Below are positions 16,260 through 24,459 of a DNA stretch of 64,000 bases, piece by piece; the first letter of the stretch is position 1, and every line of letters begins with the position of its first letter. Both the position numbers and the translations under genes were made by a program. The notes below the pieces were generated by a model. The model worked only from the letters and a program-made list of their open reading frames with translations. It made no database searches and was not told where the DNA came from. Source of the DNA: DATAAP01 sp041690495 (GTDB taxonomy: Bacteria > Pseudomonadota > Alphaproteobacteria > CACIAM-22H2); contig JAWLHE010000005.1 of NCBI GenBank assembly GCA_041690495.1, forward strand, positions 124,001 through 188,000. The letters are read 5' to 3'.

Positions 16260-16421
16260 ATGGCGAGAAAGCCCAACTATCGATTCGAACGAGCCGAGCG
16301 CGAGCGCCTCAAGGCAGAACGGCGGGCCAAGCGCGAGGAACGAAGGGCGACGATCCGGGCTGATGAGACGGATCCTGCCGCAGCCGAGGCCGAAGCGGCG
16401 GCTGAACGGCAGGATCCGTGA
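16260..16421 (+). CDS. Small basic charged protein between cold-shock genes
   Basis: A 53-residue protein starting four bases after the cspA stop. Residues 1-35 are a highly basic, predicted helical stretch (RFERAERERLKAERRAKREE) and the tail is acidic and Ala-rich. It has no domain I recognise. Its position directly behind cspA and ahead of the FYDLN gene suggests translational coupling to cspA and a nucleic-acid or ribosome-related role, but this is inference. The last 50 bases also form a strong hairpin. Confidence 0.65.
   Translation: MARKPNYRFERAERERLKAERRAKREERRATIRADETDPAAAEAEAAAERQDP
16369..16418 (+). other. Strong hairpin at the 3' end of the small basic protein gene
   Basis: CGGATCCTGCCG (16369-16380) pairs perfectly with CGGCAGGATCCG (16407-16418). 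An inner CAGCCG/CGGCTG adds six base pairs, with a two-base AA bulge and a 12-base loop. No T tract follows, so it is not a standard terminator; it may limit read-through or protect the upstream message from 3' decay. Confidence 0.7.
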
Positions 16422-16457
16422 CATTGCAGCAAAACGAGACTGTCAAAAGGGACCCCC

Positions 16458-16784
16458 ATGGCTAGCCCGCGCTGGGGTAACAAGCATACCTGTCTTGAAT
16501 GTGGCGCCGCGTTCTACGACATGCAGCGTAGCCCAATGGCTTGTCCAAAATGCGGCGCCCGGCACCAGCCGGTCGCCCTGCTCAAGTCGGACGGTCGGGC
16601 TGCCCGCAAGAGCCGCGGCTTGCGTCCGGTGCCTGTCGCGGCTCCGGTCGAGGTGCTGCCAGCCGTATCGGACAAGGATGAAACTGAAACTACAGAGGAT
16701 GACGGCGACGTCCTGGAGATCGACGAAGAGGCCCCAGCCGACGAAGACGACGGTGCGGCCGAGACCGACGACAGGGATCGCTGA
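16458..16784 (+). CDS. FYDLN-acid family zinc-ribbon protein
   Basis: A 108-residue protein of the TIGR02300 type found across alphaproteobacteria. The N-terminal zinc ribbon has two CxxC pairs (CLECG and CPKCG) flanking AFYDMQRSPM; the family name-giving FYDLN reads FYDMQ here. The C-terminal half is a long acidic tail (DETETTEDDGDVLEIDEEAP). Function is unknown; the combination suggests a nucleic-acid or protein-binding accessory. The position inside a cold-shock cluster is notable. Confidence 0.85.
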   Translation: MASPRWGNKHTCLECGAAFYDMQRSPMACPKCGARHQPVALLKSDGRAARKSRGLRPVPVAAPVEVLPAVSDKDETETTEDDGDVLEIDEEAPADEDDGAAETDDRDR

Positions 16785-16817
16785 AATGGATTGCATGCGT
16801 CAGCACGAGGTGAGTCG

Positions 16818-17348
16818 ATGATGCCGTTCCGTCAGCCGCCGGGTGGCGGCCGAGTGGTTGAAGCCAAGGTAAAGTGGTTCAATACGACCAAGGGCTTCGG
16901 CTTCGTCGCTCCGACCGACGGCTCACCTGACACGTTCCTCCACATGGCGGCGCTCGAGGCGGCCGGGCTCCCTGCCCCGACCGAAGGCGCCATCGTCAAG
17001 TGCGAGATCGGGCCCGGCAAGAAGGGCCCGCAGGTCGTGCGGATCATCGAGGTCAGCGGCGGTGGCTCGGCGCGCCCGGCACACCGCCCGACGCCCTCGT
17101 CCGACGCCGACCAGGATGCGGGAATGAGCACGGAAGGCGCCCAGCAAGTCGCCTGCACGGTCCGCTGGTACTGTCCGATCCGAGGCTACGGCTTCCTGAT
17201 CCCCGAAGACGGAGAGGCCGACGTATTTGTCAACGCCAAGGTCGTTCGCCGTGCCCAACTGCCGTTGCTTGAGGCCGATCAGCGGGTTCTGAGCGCCGTC
17301 GTCCTGACCGCCAAGGGCCGTGAGGCGCGGGCGATCCGCCTGCTCTAA
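16818..17348 (+). CDS. Protein with two cold-shock domains
   Basis: A 176-residue protein. The first CSD (about residues 12-75) has a complete KGFGFVAP RNP1 and FLHMAA in place of RNP2. The second (about 110-175) is divergent: RWYCPIRGYGFLIPEDG and VFVNAK, where His of VFVHxS is replaced by Asn. A flexible Ser/Pro/Asp linker joins them. Two-CSD proteins of this kind occur in alphaproteobacteria and probably bind RNA with one strong and one weak domain. Two adjacent ATGs (16818, 16821) are possible, with GAGGTGA upstream. Confidence 0.88.
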   Translation: MMPFRQPPGGGRVVEAKVKWFNTTKGFGFVAPTDGSPDTFLHMAALEAAGLPAPTEGAIVKCEIGPGKKGPQVVRIIEVSGGGSARPAHRPTPSSDADQDAGMSTEGAQQVACTVRWYCPIRGYGFLIPEDGEADVFVNAKVVRRAQLPLLEADQRVLSAVVLTAKGREARAIRLL

Positions 17349-17561
17349 GCTTCCGATTTCCATTGGACAGAGGCATCCCGGCTGCTGCCGGTTCGCGCCC
17401 TATTGCCTTTCCATCCCGGCCCAGCCGGGCCGGGGCATCTGCATACGATATTAACCATATCAGCGTCTTCCGGGTGATTTCCTGCAGATGTGCCGGAACC
17501 CTACCGCCAGGTGAAGCGTCTAACAGGCGGAGGCGACACGTCTGAGCTGTCAAGGTCGTAA

Positions 17562-17825
17562 ATGTTCAGGAATCACCGCAGCGCGATGGCAGTCAGGGCC
17601 GCAGAGACGCACGCGATCGATCAGCATCGTGGCCAAGATCGGCGCCACGCGGTGGTGGAAAGGCTGTGCCTCTACATGCAGAGGGCCGAGCCCGACACCC
17701 GCGAAACCGATCGGCTGCGGCCCGCGCTTGACGAGCTCTACCCGCTGCCGACCTGCGTACCCGACGATCTCAGCTCACTGATCAACGCGGTTCTCGACAC
17801 GACCCGCCGCTGCTCCTCATCGTGA
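17562..17825 (+). CDS. Hypothetical protein
   Basis: An 87-residue open frame with ATG at 17562 after AAGGTCG. The product is mostly helical and charged, with no motif, signal peptide or membrane segment I recognise (VERLCLYMQRAEPDTRETDR in the middle). It ends four bases before the convergent dehydratase gene. It could be a real small gene or a chance frame in GC-rich DNA; I lean to real because of the start context and lack of any better frame. Confidence 0.4.
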   Translation: MFRNHRSAMAVRAAETHAIDQHRGQDRRHAVVERLCLYMQRAEPDTRETDRLRPALDELYPLPTCVPDDLSSLINAVLDTTRRCSSS

Positions 17826-17829
17826 GCGC

Positions 17830-18786
17830 TCATCCGCTTTCCAACCGGCGCGCGAAATCGACAGCAACGGTATTGCCGCCGCTCACGATCACGCCGACGC
17901 GCTCGCCGGGCCGCGGCTGGTAGCGTCCCGACAGCAAGGCTGCAAGCGCCGCGGCACCGCCCGGCTCGGCGCAGACCCGGAGCACTTTCCACAAGGCCTC
18001 CTGCGCTGCGCCAATAGCCTCGTCGCTGACCAGCACCACGTCCCTCACGTTGCGCTGGGTGATCGGGAATACCATCTCGCCGATCCGCCGCGGCGCCAGC
18101 GAGTCCGCGGCGATGCCGCCGGCCTCGGCGTCGACCGGCTTACCTGCCTGGCGCGCCCTGGTCAGGGTCGGCGCCGCCTCGGGCTCGACTCCGATGACAT
18201 CGATGCGCCCGCCATACCAGGCGGCTATGCCGCCGATCAGTCCACCGCCGCCGACAGCCACCAGCAGGGTATCGAGCGAAGGCGCCTGCACCTCGAGCTC
18301 GAGCCCGATCGTGCCTTGGCCCAGGAGCGTTTCGCGCTGATCGAAGGCATGAACCTGGAGAGCCCCGGAGCGGGCACCCCATGCTTCGCTTGCCGCCAGG
18401 GCGTCAGCGTAGCGCTCGCCGCCGACCACCAGTTCCGCACCGTAGTCACGGATGCGCCGGATCTTCGCCGGCGAGGAGATGCCCGGCACGAAGATACGCG
18501 CCGGGATGCCGAGACGCCTCGCCGCATAGGCGACCGCCGCGCCGTGATTTCCGCCGGAGGCAGCGACCGCCCCCGCCTCCGGCACCGGCCGGGTCAATAG
18601 GTTGGCGAAGGCGCCGCGGGTCTTGAACGAGCCCGCGTGCTGCAGGAGCTCGAGCTTGATGCACAGCGGGAACGGCGTCAGCCCGAAATCGGCCCCGTCC
18701 ACCTCCACCACAGGCGTGCGCCTTACGTGGGGCTTTATCCTCTGCGCGATCGCGGCGATCTGGTTGCGATCGATCATGTCTTTCAA
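17830..18786 (-). CDS. PLP-dependent threonine/serine dehydratase-like enzyme
   Basis: A 318-residue fold-type II PLP enzyme. The cofactor lysine is in HAGSFKTRGAF, the phosphate/substrate loop is ASGGNHGAAVAYAARR and the glycine-rich phosphate cup is VAVGGGGLIGG. It has no C-terminal ACT domain, so it is a catabolic-type or racemase/dehydratase rather than IlvA. Possible substrates are threonine, serine or beta-hydroxyaspartate. It is monocistronic in appearance. An ATG at 18777 is an alternative start. Confidence 0.88.
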   Translation of the reverse strand: MKDMIDRNQIAAIAQRIKPHVRRTPVVEVDGADFGLTPFPLCIKLELLQHAGSFKTRGAFANLLTRPVPEAGAVAASGGNHGAAVAYAARRLGIPARIFVPGISSPAKIRRIRDYGAELVVGGERYADALAASEAWGARSGALQVHAFDQRETLLGQGTIGLELEVQAPSLDTLLVAVGGGGLIGGIAAWYGGRIDVIGVEPEAAPTLTRARQAGKPVDAEAGGIAADSLAPRRIGEMVFPITQRNVRDVVLVSDEAIGAAQEALWKVLRVCAEPGGAAALAALLSGRYQPRPGERVGVIVSGGNTVAVDFARRLESG

Positions 18787-18885
18787 GACCGTCCTCCCGA
18801 CCGCGGCGAGCGGCCGGGGCCTGTCTGCGCCAGACTTAATTCAGCTCTTCGCACATTGACAATAGGCCCGTGATCTCCGCCGCCC

Positions 18886-19500
18886 TCACTTGCCCGCGTC
18901 GTCGCCCCACAGCTCCTTCAGCCGTGCATCACGCCCGCACGCAAAGCGGTAGTAGCGGTACCGGAGCGGATTGTTCTGATAGTAATCCTGGTGATAGTCC
19001 TCGGCCGCATAGAACGTCGTCGCCGGAAGGATTTCCGTGACGATCGGCGCAGGCAGCCGCTCCGATTGCATCAGCGTCTGCCTGGATGCTTCGGCAGCGC
19101 GCTTCTGCGCATCGTCGTGAAAAAAGATGGCGCTTCGGTACTGATCGCCCTTGTCGCAGAACTGGCCTTCGCCATCGAGCGGATCGATGTTGTGCCAGAA
19201 TATGTCGAGCAGCCGCTCGTAGCTGACTTTCGCCGGGTCGTACACGATCTCGACCGCCTCGTAATGCCCGGTTCCGCCCGCCGACACCTGTTCGTATGTC
19301 GGATTCTGCTTCTTCCCGCCGATATAGCCCGACGTGGTCGAAATGACGCCGTCGAGCTTGTCGTACGGCGGCTCCATGCACCAGAAGCAGCCGCCGGCAA
19401 ACGTCGCCTTGTCCAGCATCCGTCCGTCCGCAGTCTGAGCGGACGCCGCAGCGCCCGTGCATAGCAGCGCCAGGAAAAGAAACGATCGCAACATAAGCAT
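18886..19500 (-). CDS. msrA: Peptide methionine sulfoxide reductase A, exported form
   Basis: A 204-residue protein with a signal peptide (MLMLRSFLFLALLCTGAAAS, cleavage near AQT). It is followed by the MsrA domain: catalytic Cys in FAGGCFWCME, GYIGGKKQNPTYEQVSAG, and the late YHQDYYQNN segment. It reduces the S-form of methionine sulfoxide, here in the periplasm. The chosen ATG at 19500 has GGAG five bases upstream. The longer frame to 19680 would lack the signal at its N-terminus. No MsrB gene adjoins. Confidence 0.92.
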   Translation of the reverse strand: MLMLRSFLFLALLCTGAAASAQTADGRMLDKATFAGGCFWCMEPPYDKLDGVISTTSGYIGGKKQNPTYEQVSAGGTGHYEAVEIVYDPAKVSYERLLDIFWHNIDPLDGEGQFCDKGDQYRSAIFFHDDAQKRAAEASRQTLMQSERLPAPIVTEILPATTFYAAEDYHQDYYQNNPLRYRYYRFACGRDARLKELWGDDAGK

Positions 19501-19616
19501 AGCCGCTCCATCCGGTTTCGGCGGTGACACTACGCGTGGCCTTCGCGAATATGCGCTCACGTTCGTGCGAGCCATGGACTCCGCCAGGACAATTTGGCGT
19601 GAGCGCGCGGCCCCGT

Positions 19617-20807
19617 CTAGCGGCGGCCTTTCGCTGGCGGACGGCCAAGCAGCAGCGCCGCCAGCGCGCCACAGCCGCATAGGGCGATGATCAGCGCCAG
19701 CGGTCGCGCCGTCCCGTCATGAAACGCCCCGACCAATGTTCCGGCCGCGGCACCGAGCATGAACTGCAGGGTGCCGATCATGGCGGAAGCGCTGCCGGCG
19801 TTGCGGCCGTGCGGTGTCATGGCGAGCGCTGCGGCGACCGGGAGGATGAAGCCGAGGCTGGAAATGAAGACGAACAGTGGCGCGAGGATGCCGGGAAAGC
19901 CGCCGGTTCCGCTCACAGCTGTGCCGAGCAGCACCAGGCCGGCGATCGCTGCGACGGTCAGGGCGGCTCGCAGCAGGCGCACGCGGTCGACCCGCATGAC
20001 CAGTCTGCCGTTGATCTGCGAGGCGATGATGAGTCCGGCCGCATTGATTCCGAATAGCAGGCCGTAGCCTTCCGGCTCCACGCCGTAGACGTCCATGAAG
20101 ACGTAGGGCGAACCGGCGACGTAGGCGAACATGCCTGCCATGATCAGGCCGCTCGACAAGGCGAACCGCATGAAATGGCGGTCGCCGAGCAGCGCACCAT
20201 AGACGCGGAACACCATGGCGAGGTCATGCCGCAATCGCTTTTCGGCCGCGAGGCTTTCGGGAAGAAGCAGTGCGACGGAAATCAGGTTAAGGGCCGCGAA
20301 GCCGCTCAGGCACCAGAAGATCGAGCGCCAGCCCTGGTGGATGACGAGCCACCCGCCGAGCATCGGTGCCAGGATCGGCGCCAGTCCCATCACCAGCATC
20401 AGCAGCGCATAGACCCGCGCCGACTCCCGCTCGTCGAAACAGTCGCGCACGACTGCGCGTGCGATGACCATACCGGCGCATCCGCCCAGCGCCTGTACGA
20501 AGCGCATCGCGATCAGCATCTCGATCGTCGTTGCCAGCGCGCATCCCACCGACGCAGCGATGAATATGACCAGCCCGGCATAAAGCGGCAGCTTGCGGCC
20601 GTGCCGGTCGGCCAGCGGGCCATAGAGTGCCTGTCCGATCGCCATCGCGACGAAATAGGACGCCAGCGTGAGCTGCACCGATCCGGCATCGGCGCGGAGG
20701 TCGCGGCCCAGCTCCAGGAACGCGGGCAGGTACATGTCGATCGACAGCGGTCCCAGCGCAACCAGCGCCCCGAGAATGACTGCCAGGCGGTGATGCTTCG
20801 AAGTCAT
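19617..20807 (-). CDS. Bcr/CflA-type MFS multidrug exporter
   Basis: A 396-residue 12-helix transporter. LGALVALGPLSIDMYLPAF is the hallmark of the Bcr/CflA subfamily, with the MFS motif A region YGPLADRHGRKLPL in loop 2-3. TM4 carries RFVQALGGCAG, and motif C is in VMGLAPILAPMLGGW. Members export drugs such as bicyclomycin or sulfathiazole, or cysteine. The upstream region holds a 14-base palindrome that could be an operator. Confidence 0.9.
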   Translation of the reverse strand: MTSKHHRLAVILGALVALGPLSIDMYLPAFLELGRDLRADAGSVQLTLASYFVAMAIGQALYGPLADRHGRKLPLYAGLVIFIAASVGCALATTIEMLIAMRFVQALGGCAGMVIARAVVRDCFDERESARVYALLMLVMGLAPILAPMLGGWLVIHQGWRSIFWCLSGFAALNLISVALLLPESLAAEKRLRHDLAMVFRVYGALLGDRHFMRFALSSGLIMAGMFAYVAGSPYVFMDVYGVEPEGYGLLFGINAAGLIIASQINGRLVMRVDRVRLLRAALTVAAIAGLVLLGTAVSGTGGFPGILAPLFVFISSLGFILPVAAALAMTPHGRNAGSASAMIGTLQFMLGAAAGTLVGAFHDGTARPLALIIALCGCGALAALLLGRPPAKGRR

Positions 20808-20864
20808 GTGTTGCGTTGTTCTCGCATAGAACCCTCGATTGCGCCCGATGCACTCGATTCCGAG

Positions 20865-20878
20865 CGGGTATATACCCG
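20865..20878. promoter_or_regulatory. 14-base palindrome upstream of the MFS exporter
   Basis: CGGGTATATACCCG is a perfect palindrome about 60-70 bases upstream of the exporter start. It contains a TATA core and is a reasonable repressor site. A second inverted repeat, CTGCAAG-N4-CTTGCAG, lies at 20908-20925. No regulator gene is adjacent. Confidence 0.45.
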
Positions 20879-21163
20879 TTGCCCGCGGCGCGAAGGCATC
20901 CGAATCGCTGCAAGCTGTCTTGCAGAGACCGCGTCGCTGATTGCAACCGCCGACGGTGCAGACATCATTGCTGCTCGCCGGCTACGCAGCGCCACTCCAC
21001 CGGATGTTATCGTCCAGGTCATGGCGGCTGGGCTCCGGTTCGCGTGCCGCCGGGCACCGCCGAGTTTCCGTGTTTCGCAAAACCGCGAACCGAGCCTGGT
21101 ACGGGGCGCTGCGGCGACGCCGCCATTCCCTTTTCGGGCCCCGACCTGCTACAAGGACCACCT
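20879..21163. other. Non-coding stretch between the MFS exporter and the riboswitch
   Basis: Apart from the inverted repeat at 20908-20925, I see no supported gene here. A long plus-strand frame crosses it, but it has no start context and runs through the riboswitch. It probably carries the promoter of the riboswitch-controlled transcript near its right end. Confidence 0.5.
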
Positions 21164-21309
21164 CCATTGGGGAGTAGCCGCCCTCGCCCGCCGGTCCAAC
21201 CGGTTTCGAGGGGCGCACGTCAACAGACTTGGCCGATGTCGCGGGACGGAGGCCGTGGCGTGCGCGGCCGATCGAGCGATCGATCCTCTGGCGAGACCTT
21301 TGGCGATGG
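21164..21309 (+). ncRNA. yybP-ykoY-type manganese riboswitch
   Basis: The segment begins CCATTGGGGAGTAGCCGCCC and contains GCACGTCAACAGACTTGG. It closes GGCGAGACCTTTGGCGATGG, with CCAT at the left able to pair with ATGG at the right. GGGGAGTAGC and GAGACCTTT are the conserved strands of yybP-ykoY aptamers, in the right order and spacing. The element lies about 75 bases before a TMEM165/GDT1 manganese exporter, the classic target. Binding of Mn2+ turns such genes on. Recognised by eye, without a covariance search. Confidence 0.85.
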
Positions 21310-21382
21310 CGTCTCCGTGATGGCTGGGCGGAGAGGCGCCGCGCCACTGGTTTGCGTCCGCCCAGCCCCGCAAATCGACCCC

Positions 21383-21946
21383 GTGGAAGCGCTGCTCGTC
21401 TCTACCGCCGTTGTCGCCGTCGCCGAGATCGGCGACAAGACCCAGCTTCTCGCGCTCGTCCTCGCCTGCCGATTCCGTGCCCCCCTGGCGGTCACGCTCG
21501 GTATCCTGTTCGCGACGCTCGCCAATCACGCCGCCGCCGGGTTCGCCGGCGCGTGGGTCGCTGCCTCGGTGGACCCGGCAATAATGCGCTGGGCACTGGG
21601 CCTGTCGTTTCTGGCCGTCGCTGCATGGGCGCTGGTTCCGGACAAACTCGATGACGGCGGACCGAAGAAGCTCACCCGGTTCGGACCGTTCCTGACCACG
21701 CTGGTGGCGTTCTTCCTGGTCGAGATCGGCGACAAGACCCAGATCGCCACGGTCGGCCTCGCCATCCGCTTCGATGAGCTCGCATTCGTCGTGATCGGCA
21801 CCACCCTCGGCATGCTGGTCGCCAATACACCGGTGGTCTACTGCGGCGACGGCATCGCCAGGCACATGCCGCTCAAGCTCGTGCGGCTGGCGGCCGCAAC
21901 CATCTTTGTGGTGCTCGGGCTTTCGGCGCTGATCGGCTGGGGCTGA
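21383..21946 (+). CDS. TMEM165/GDT1 (UPF0016) family manganese exporter
   Basis: A 187-residue six-helix membrane protein with the two diagnostic E-x-G-D-(K/R)-(T/S) motifs, both EIGDKTQ, one in each repeat half. Family members export Mn2+ (or Ca2+). I place the start at the GTG at 21383 because the product then begins at the first repeat (EALLVSTAVVAVAEIGDKTQ) as in relatives. An ATG at 21320 would add 21 unusual residues. No clear Shine-Dalgarno is visible before the GTG, consistent with regulation through the riboswitch expression platform. Confidence 0.88.
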   Translation: MEALLVSTAVVAVAEIGDKTQLLALVLACRFRAPLAVTLGILFATLANHAAAGFAGAWVAASVDPAIMRWALGLSFLAVAAWALVPDKLDDGGPKKLTRFGPFLTTLVAFFLVEIGDKTQIATVGLAIRFDELAFVVIGTTLGMLVANTPVVYCGDGIARHMPLKLVRLAAATIFVVLGLSALIGWG

Positions 21947-21973
21947 CGACTCGGTCGCGCTGCCCCCGAGAGG

Positions 21974-22741
21974 CTAGTGCCCGTGCCCGCCTCCGCGCAT
22001 GCCGCTCATGGAGCGCTGCATGAGCCGTATCATCTCCGGGTCGTCCGGAACTGAGTTCGGATCGCCGGGGTAGCGTGCGATCAGGCGCTGCATGAGGTCG
22101 ATCTCATAGCGCTGGTCGACGATGATCCCGATATTCATCGGACCGAGCACGCTGCTGTGGCCGTCGGGGCTGCGGTTGTACCGCAGCGCCATGTCGACCG
22201 CAGCGCTGTGGTGCTGGATCATCGGCCGTGCGAACTGGACGTCGAACTCCGTCACTTTGAGGTCCGGCGCCAGCCAGAGATCGACAATGCTCGGCTGGGG
22301 GGCACGGATGAAGAACCACTCGTGCTCAAGCCCGTCGAAGCCGCGGTCCAGCGATACGAGCTGTCGTCCGCCAAGGCTAGCGAAGGGTTGCGGACCAGCT
22401 TCCACGTCCCGACGAACGATCTCGAGTACGGCGATCTCGAACGCCTGGTTGTGAATCATCGAGCGCGCGAGGCGTTGCACGACCGGATTGACGCCGCGCG
22501 GATCGCGCAGATAGGCGCGTGCCATATCCACCGCTCCCTGATGGTGGCGCGCCATGTTCCGCGCGAACTCGCCATCCGCCGCCATTGCCCGGCGCGCATG
22601 CTCCTCGCTCGGAAAAAAGTCCCGGACGACAACTGGGACGTGCTCGCTCTCGCTCGGGTCGGAAATGTATTCTGTCCCGAGCGCCGGCACGGCCAGGGTC
22701 CCGGCGAGGCAGAGCGTCGCAAGAAAATGAAATCGGGTCAT
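21974..22741 (-). CDS. Exported DUF305 protein with duplicated HH motif
   Basis: A 255-residue protein with a signal peptide (FHFLATLCLAGTLAVPALG). The DUF305 (ferritin-like) signature occurs twice: MARHHQGAVDMARAYL near residue 65 and MIQHHSAAVDMALRY near 175. These His and Asp residues are candidate metal ligands. The tail ends in GGGHGH, also metal-binding in character. Relatives are linked to copper or other metals in the periplasm, but no activity is firmly known. Proximity to the manganese exporter may be chance. Confidence 0.85.
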   Translation of the reverse strand: MTRFHFLATLCLAGTLAVPALGTEYISDPSESEHVPVVVRDFFPSEEHARRAMAADGEFARNMARHHQGAVDMARAYLRDPRGVNPVVQRLARSMIHNQAFEIAVLEIVRRDVEAGPQPFASLGGRQLVSLDRGFDGLEHEWFFIRAPQPSIVDLWLAPDLKVTEFDVQFARPMIQHHSAAVDMALRYNRSPDGHSSVLGPMNIGIIVDQRYEIDLMQRLIARYPGDPNSVPDDPEMIRLMQRSMSGMRGGGHGH

Positions 22742-22859
22742 CGGCTTCTCCGGCTGAACTGCGCTGCCCGATCAACGCAGCCGGTAATGATAGGTTCAAC
22801 CGAAGCGTGCATGGTTCCAGCAGGAAGACCCCTCCCGCCGGCTTGAAACGTCCCAACGG

Positions 22860-23744
22860 CTAAAGCTTGCCCGTTCGACGCAGATACGCTTCTCGATAAA
22901 ATACGTAGATACCGCTTGCGATGACGATGGCCGTCCCGATCATCGTCCACAGATCGGGAAAATCGCCGAACAGGATGTAGCCGAGGATCGCGACCCAGAG
23001 GATCGCACTGTACGTGAACGGAGCGAGCACCGAGGCCGGTGCCAGGGCGTAGGCCTTGATCAGGATGTAATGTCCGAAGCCACCCAGCAGGCCGAGCGCC
23101 ACCATGCCGAGCCAGCCGGCCAGATCCGGCGAAATCCAGAAGAGCGGGACAGCAAGAGAAAAGCCGATCGCGCCGATCAGGCCTGTATAAAAGATCGTGG
23201 TCTGGGCGCTGTCGACACCAGCCAGCATGCGGGTCGCGAGATGGTAAAACGCGTTGCCGGCGGCCATGGCCAGGGCGATGAATGCAGCCCAGTGTACGAC
23301 GCCAAGTCCGGGCCGGATGATCACCAGCACGCCGATGAAGCCGGCCGAGATTGCGGCCCATCGCCGCAGCCGCACGCGCTCGTTGAGAAAAAAATGGGCC
23401 AATGCCGTAAGCATCAGCGGCGCCACGAAGCCGATCGCGGTCACGTCGGCGACCGGCAGAAACGAAACCGAGGTGAAGAACAGCAGGCTTACCGCCATCA
23501 GCAGGAGGGCGCGCAGGATCTGGAACCCCGGACGGGCCGAGCGCAGCGGCCGCCAGATGCCATGGCGCGGCATCAGAAGCGCCAGGAACGCTGCATGAAA
23601 GACGTAGCGGCCCCAGGCAATCTGCATGACGTGATAATCTCGCGTCATGTACTTGCCGAGGGTATCCAGGCACGCGAATAGGAAGACCGCCGTCATGTAG
23701 AGGGCGATGCCGCGAAACGTAGCGCTCGCGCGGGGGGAATCCAT
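22860..23744 (-). CDS. EamA/DMT-family permease
   Basis: A 294-residue ten-helix transporter with two EamA repeats. TAVFLFACLDTLGKYMTRDY in helix 1 and TAIGFVAPLMLTALAHFFL near residue 95 are typical of the RarD/YdcZ-like branch. The second repeat ends in the FYREAYLRR segment. Substrate unknown. It is divergent from the ECF sigma operon, with a 145-base gap. Confidence 0.88.
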   Translation of the reverse strand: MDSPRASATFRGIALYMTAVFLFACLDTLGKYMTRDYHVMQIAWGRYVFHAAFLALLMPRHGIWRPLRSARPGFQILRALLLMAVSLLFFTSVSFLPVADVTAIGFVAPLMLTALAHFFLNERVRLRRWAAISAGFIGVLVIIRPGLGVVHWAAFIALAMAAGNAFYHLATRMLAGVDSAQTTIFYTGLIGAIGFSLAVPLFWISPDLAGWLGMVALGLLGGFGHYILIKAYALAPASVLAPFTYSAILWVAILGYILFGDFPDLWTMIGTAIVIASGIYVFYREAYLRRTGKL

Positions 23745-23889
23745 GGTTTACAGGACTCGAGCGATTGGGCCGGCCGGCCCGGTCCGGACCGGCGGATTTT
23801 TACCATTCTCTGCCCCGGAAAGGGCTTAATTTTGCGCAGGAATCCGCCGCCTGCCGCGTGAAAGAAACGAAGGACGCCGCCACCGCCCG

Positions 23890-24459
23890 ATGCCGGATCA
23901 CAGCGACGACGATCTGATGCGAGCGGCCGGGGCCGGCGATCGTGCGGCCTTCGGCAAGCTCGTGTCGCGCCATCTGCAGCGGATGGCGGCGGTCGCCGGC
24001 CGCATAACAGGCAACCGCGGCGACGCGGAGGAGATCGTGCAGGAGGCATTCTTGAGGGCATGGCTGAAGGCGCCGACCTGGCGCGCGCAGGGCACCCAAG
24101 GTAGCGCCGCGTTCGGCACTTGGCTTGGCCGTGTCGTCGTCAATCTCTGCCTCGATCGCAAGCGCCGCGCGGTAGCGGCACCGCTGGACGCGGCCGTCGA
24201 CGTGGCCGATCCGGCGCCGGATGCCTTTGTCATGACCGCGCGTGGCGAGACCGGGGCACGCGTCGCTGCTGCGATCGACACCCTGCCCGAGCGCCAGCGC
24301 GCCGCGATCGTGCTGTGCCACTACGAAGGCATGAGCAATTTCGAGGCCGCCGCCATGCTCGATGTCAGCGTCGGCGCGCTCGAATCCCTGCTGGTGCGCG
24401 CGCGCAAGACGCTGCGCGGCGCCCTTGCCGACCTCGCATCCGAAGGTTCACACCCATGA
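23890..24459 (+). CDS. ECF-type RNA polymerase sigma factor
   Basis: A 189-residue group 4 sigma factor. Region 2 (DRAAFGKLVSRHLQRMAAVA, then GDAEEIVQEAFLRAW) binds the -10, and region 4 (LPERQRAAIVLCHYEGMSNF, then ASMLD-like AAMLDVSVGALESLLVRARK) holds the -35 helix-turn-helix. It heads a three-gene operon with overlapping starts: sigma, a small membrane protein likely to be the anti-sigma, and an exported heavy-metal-sensor-like protein. This arrangement resembles envelope or metal stress ECF systems. Confidence 0.93.
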   Translation: MPDHSDDDLMRAAGAGDRAAFGKLVSRHLQRMAAVAGRITGNRGDAEEIVQEAFLRAWLKAPTWRAQGTQGSAAFGTWLGRVVVNLCLDRKRRAVAAPLDAAVDVADPAPDAFVMTARGETGARVAAAIDTLPERQRAAIVLCHYEGMSNFEAAAMLDVSVGALESLLVRARKTLRGALADLASEGSHP

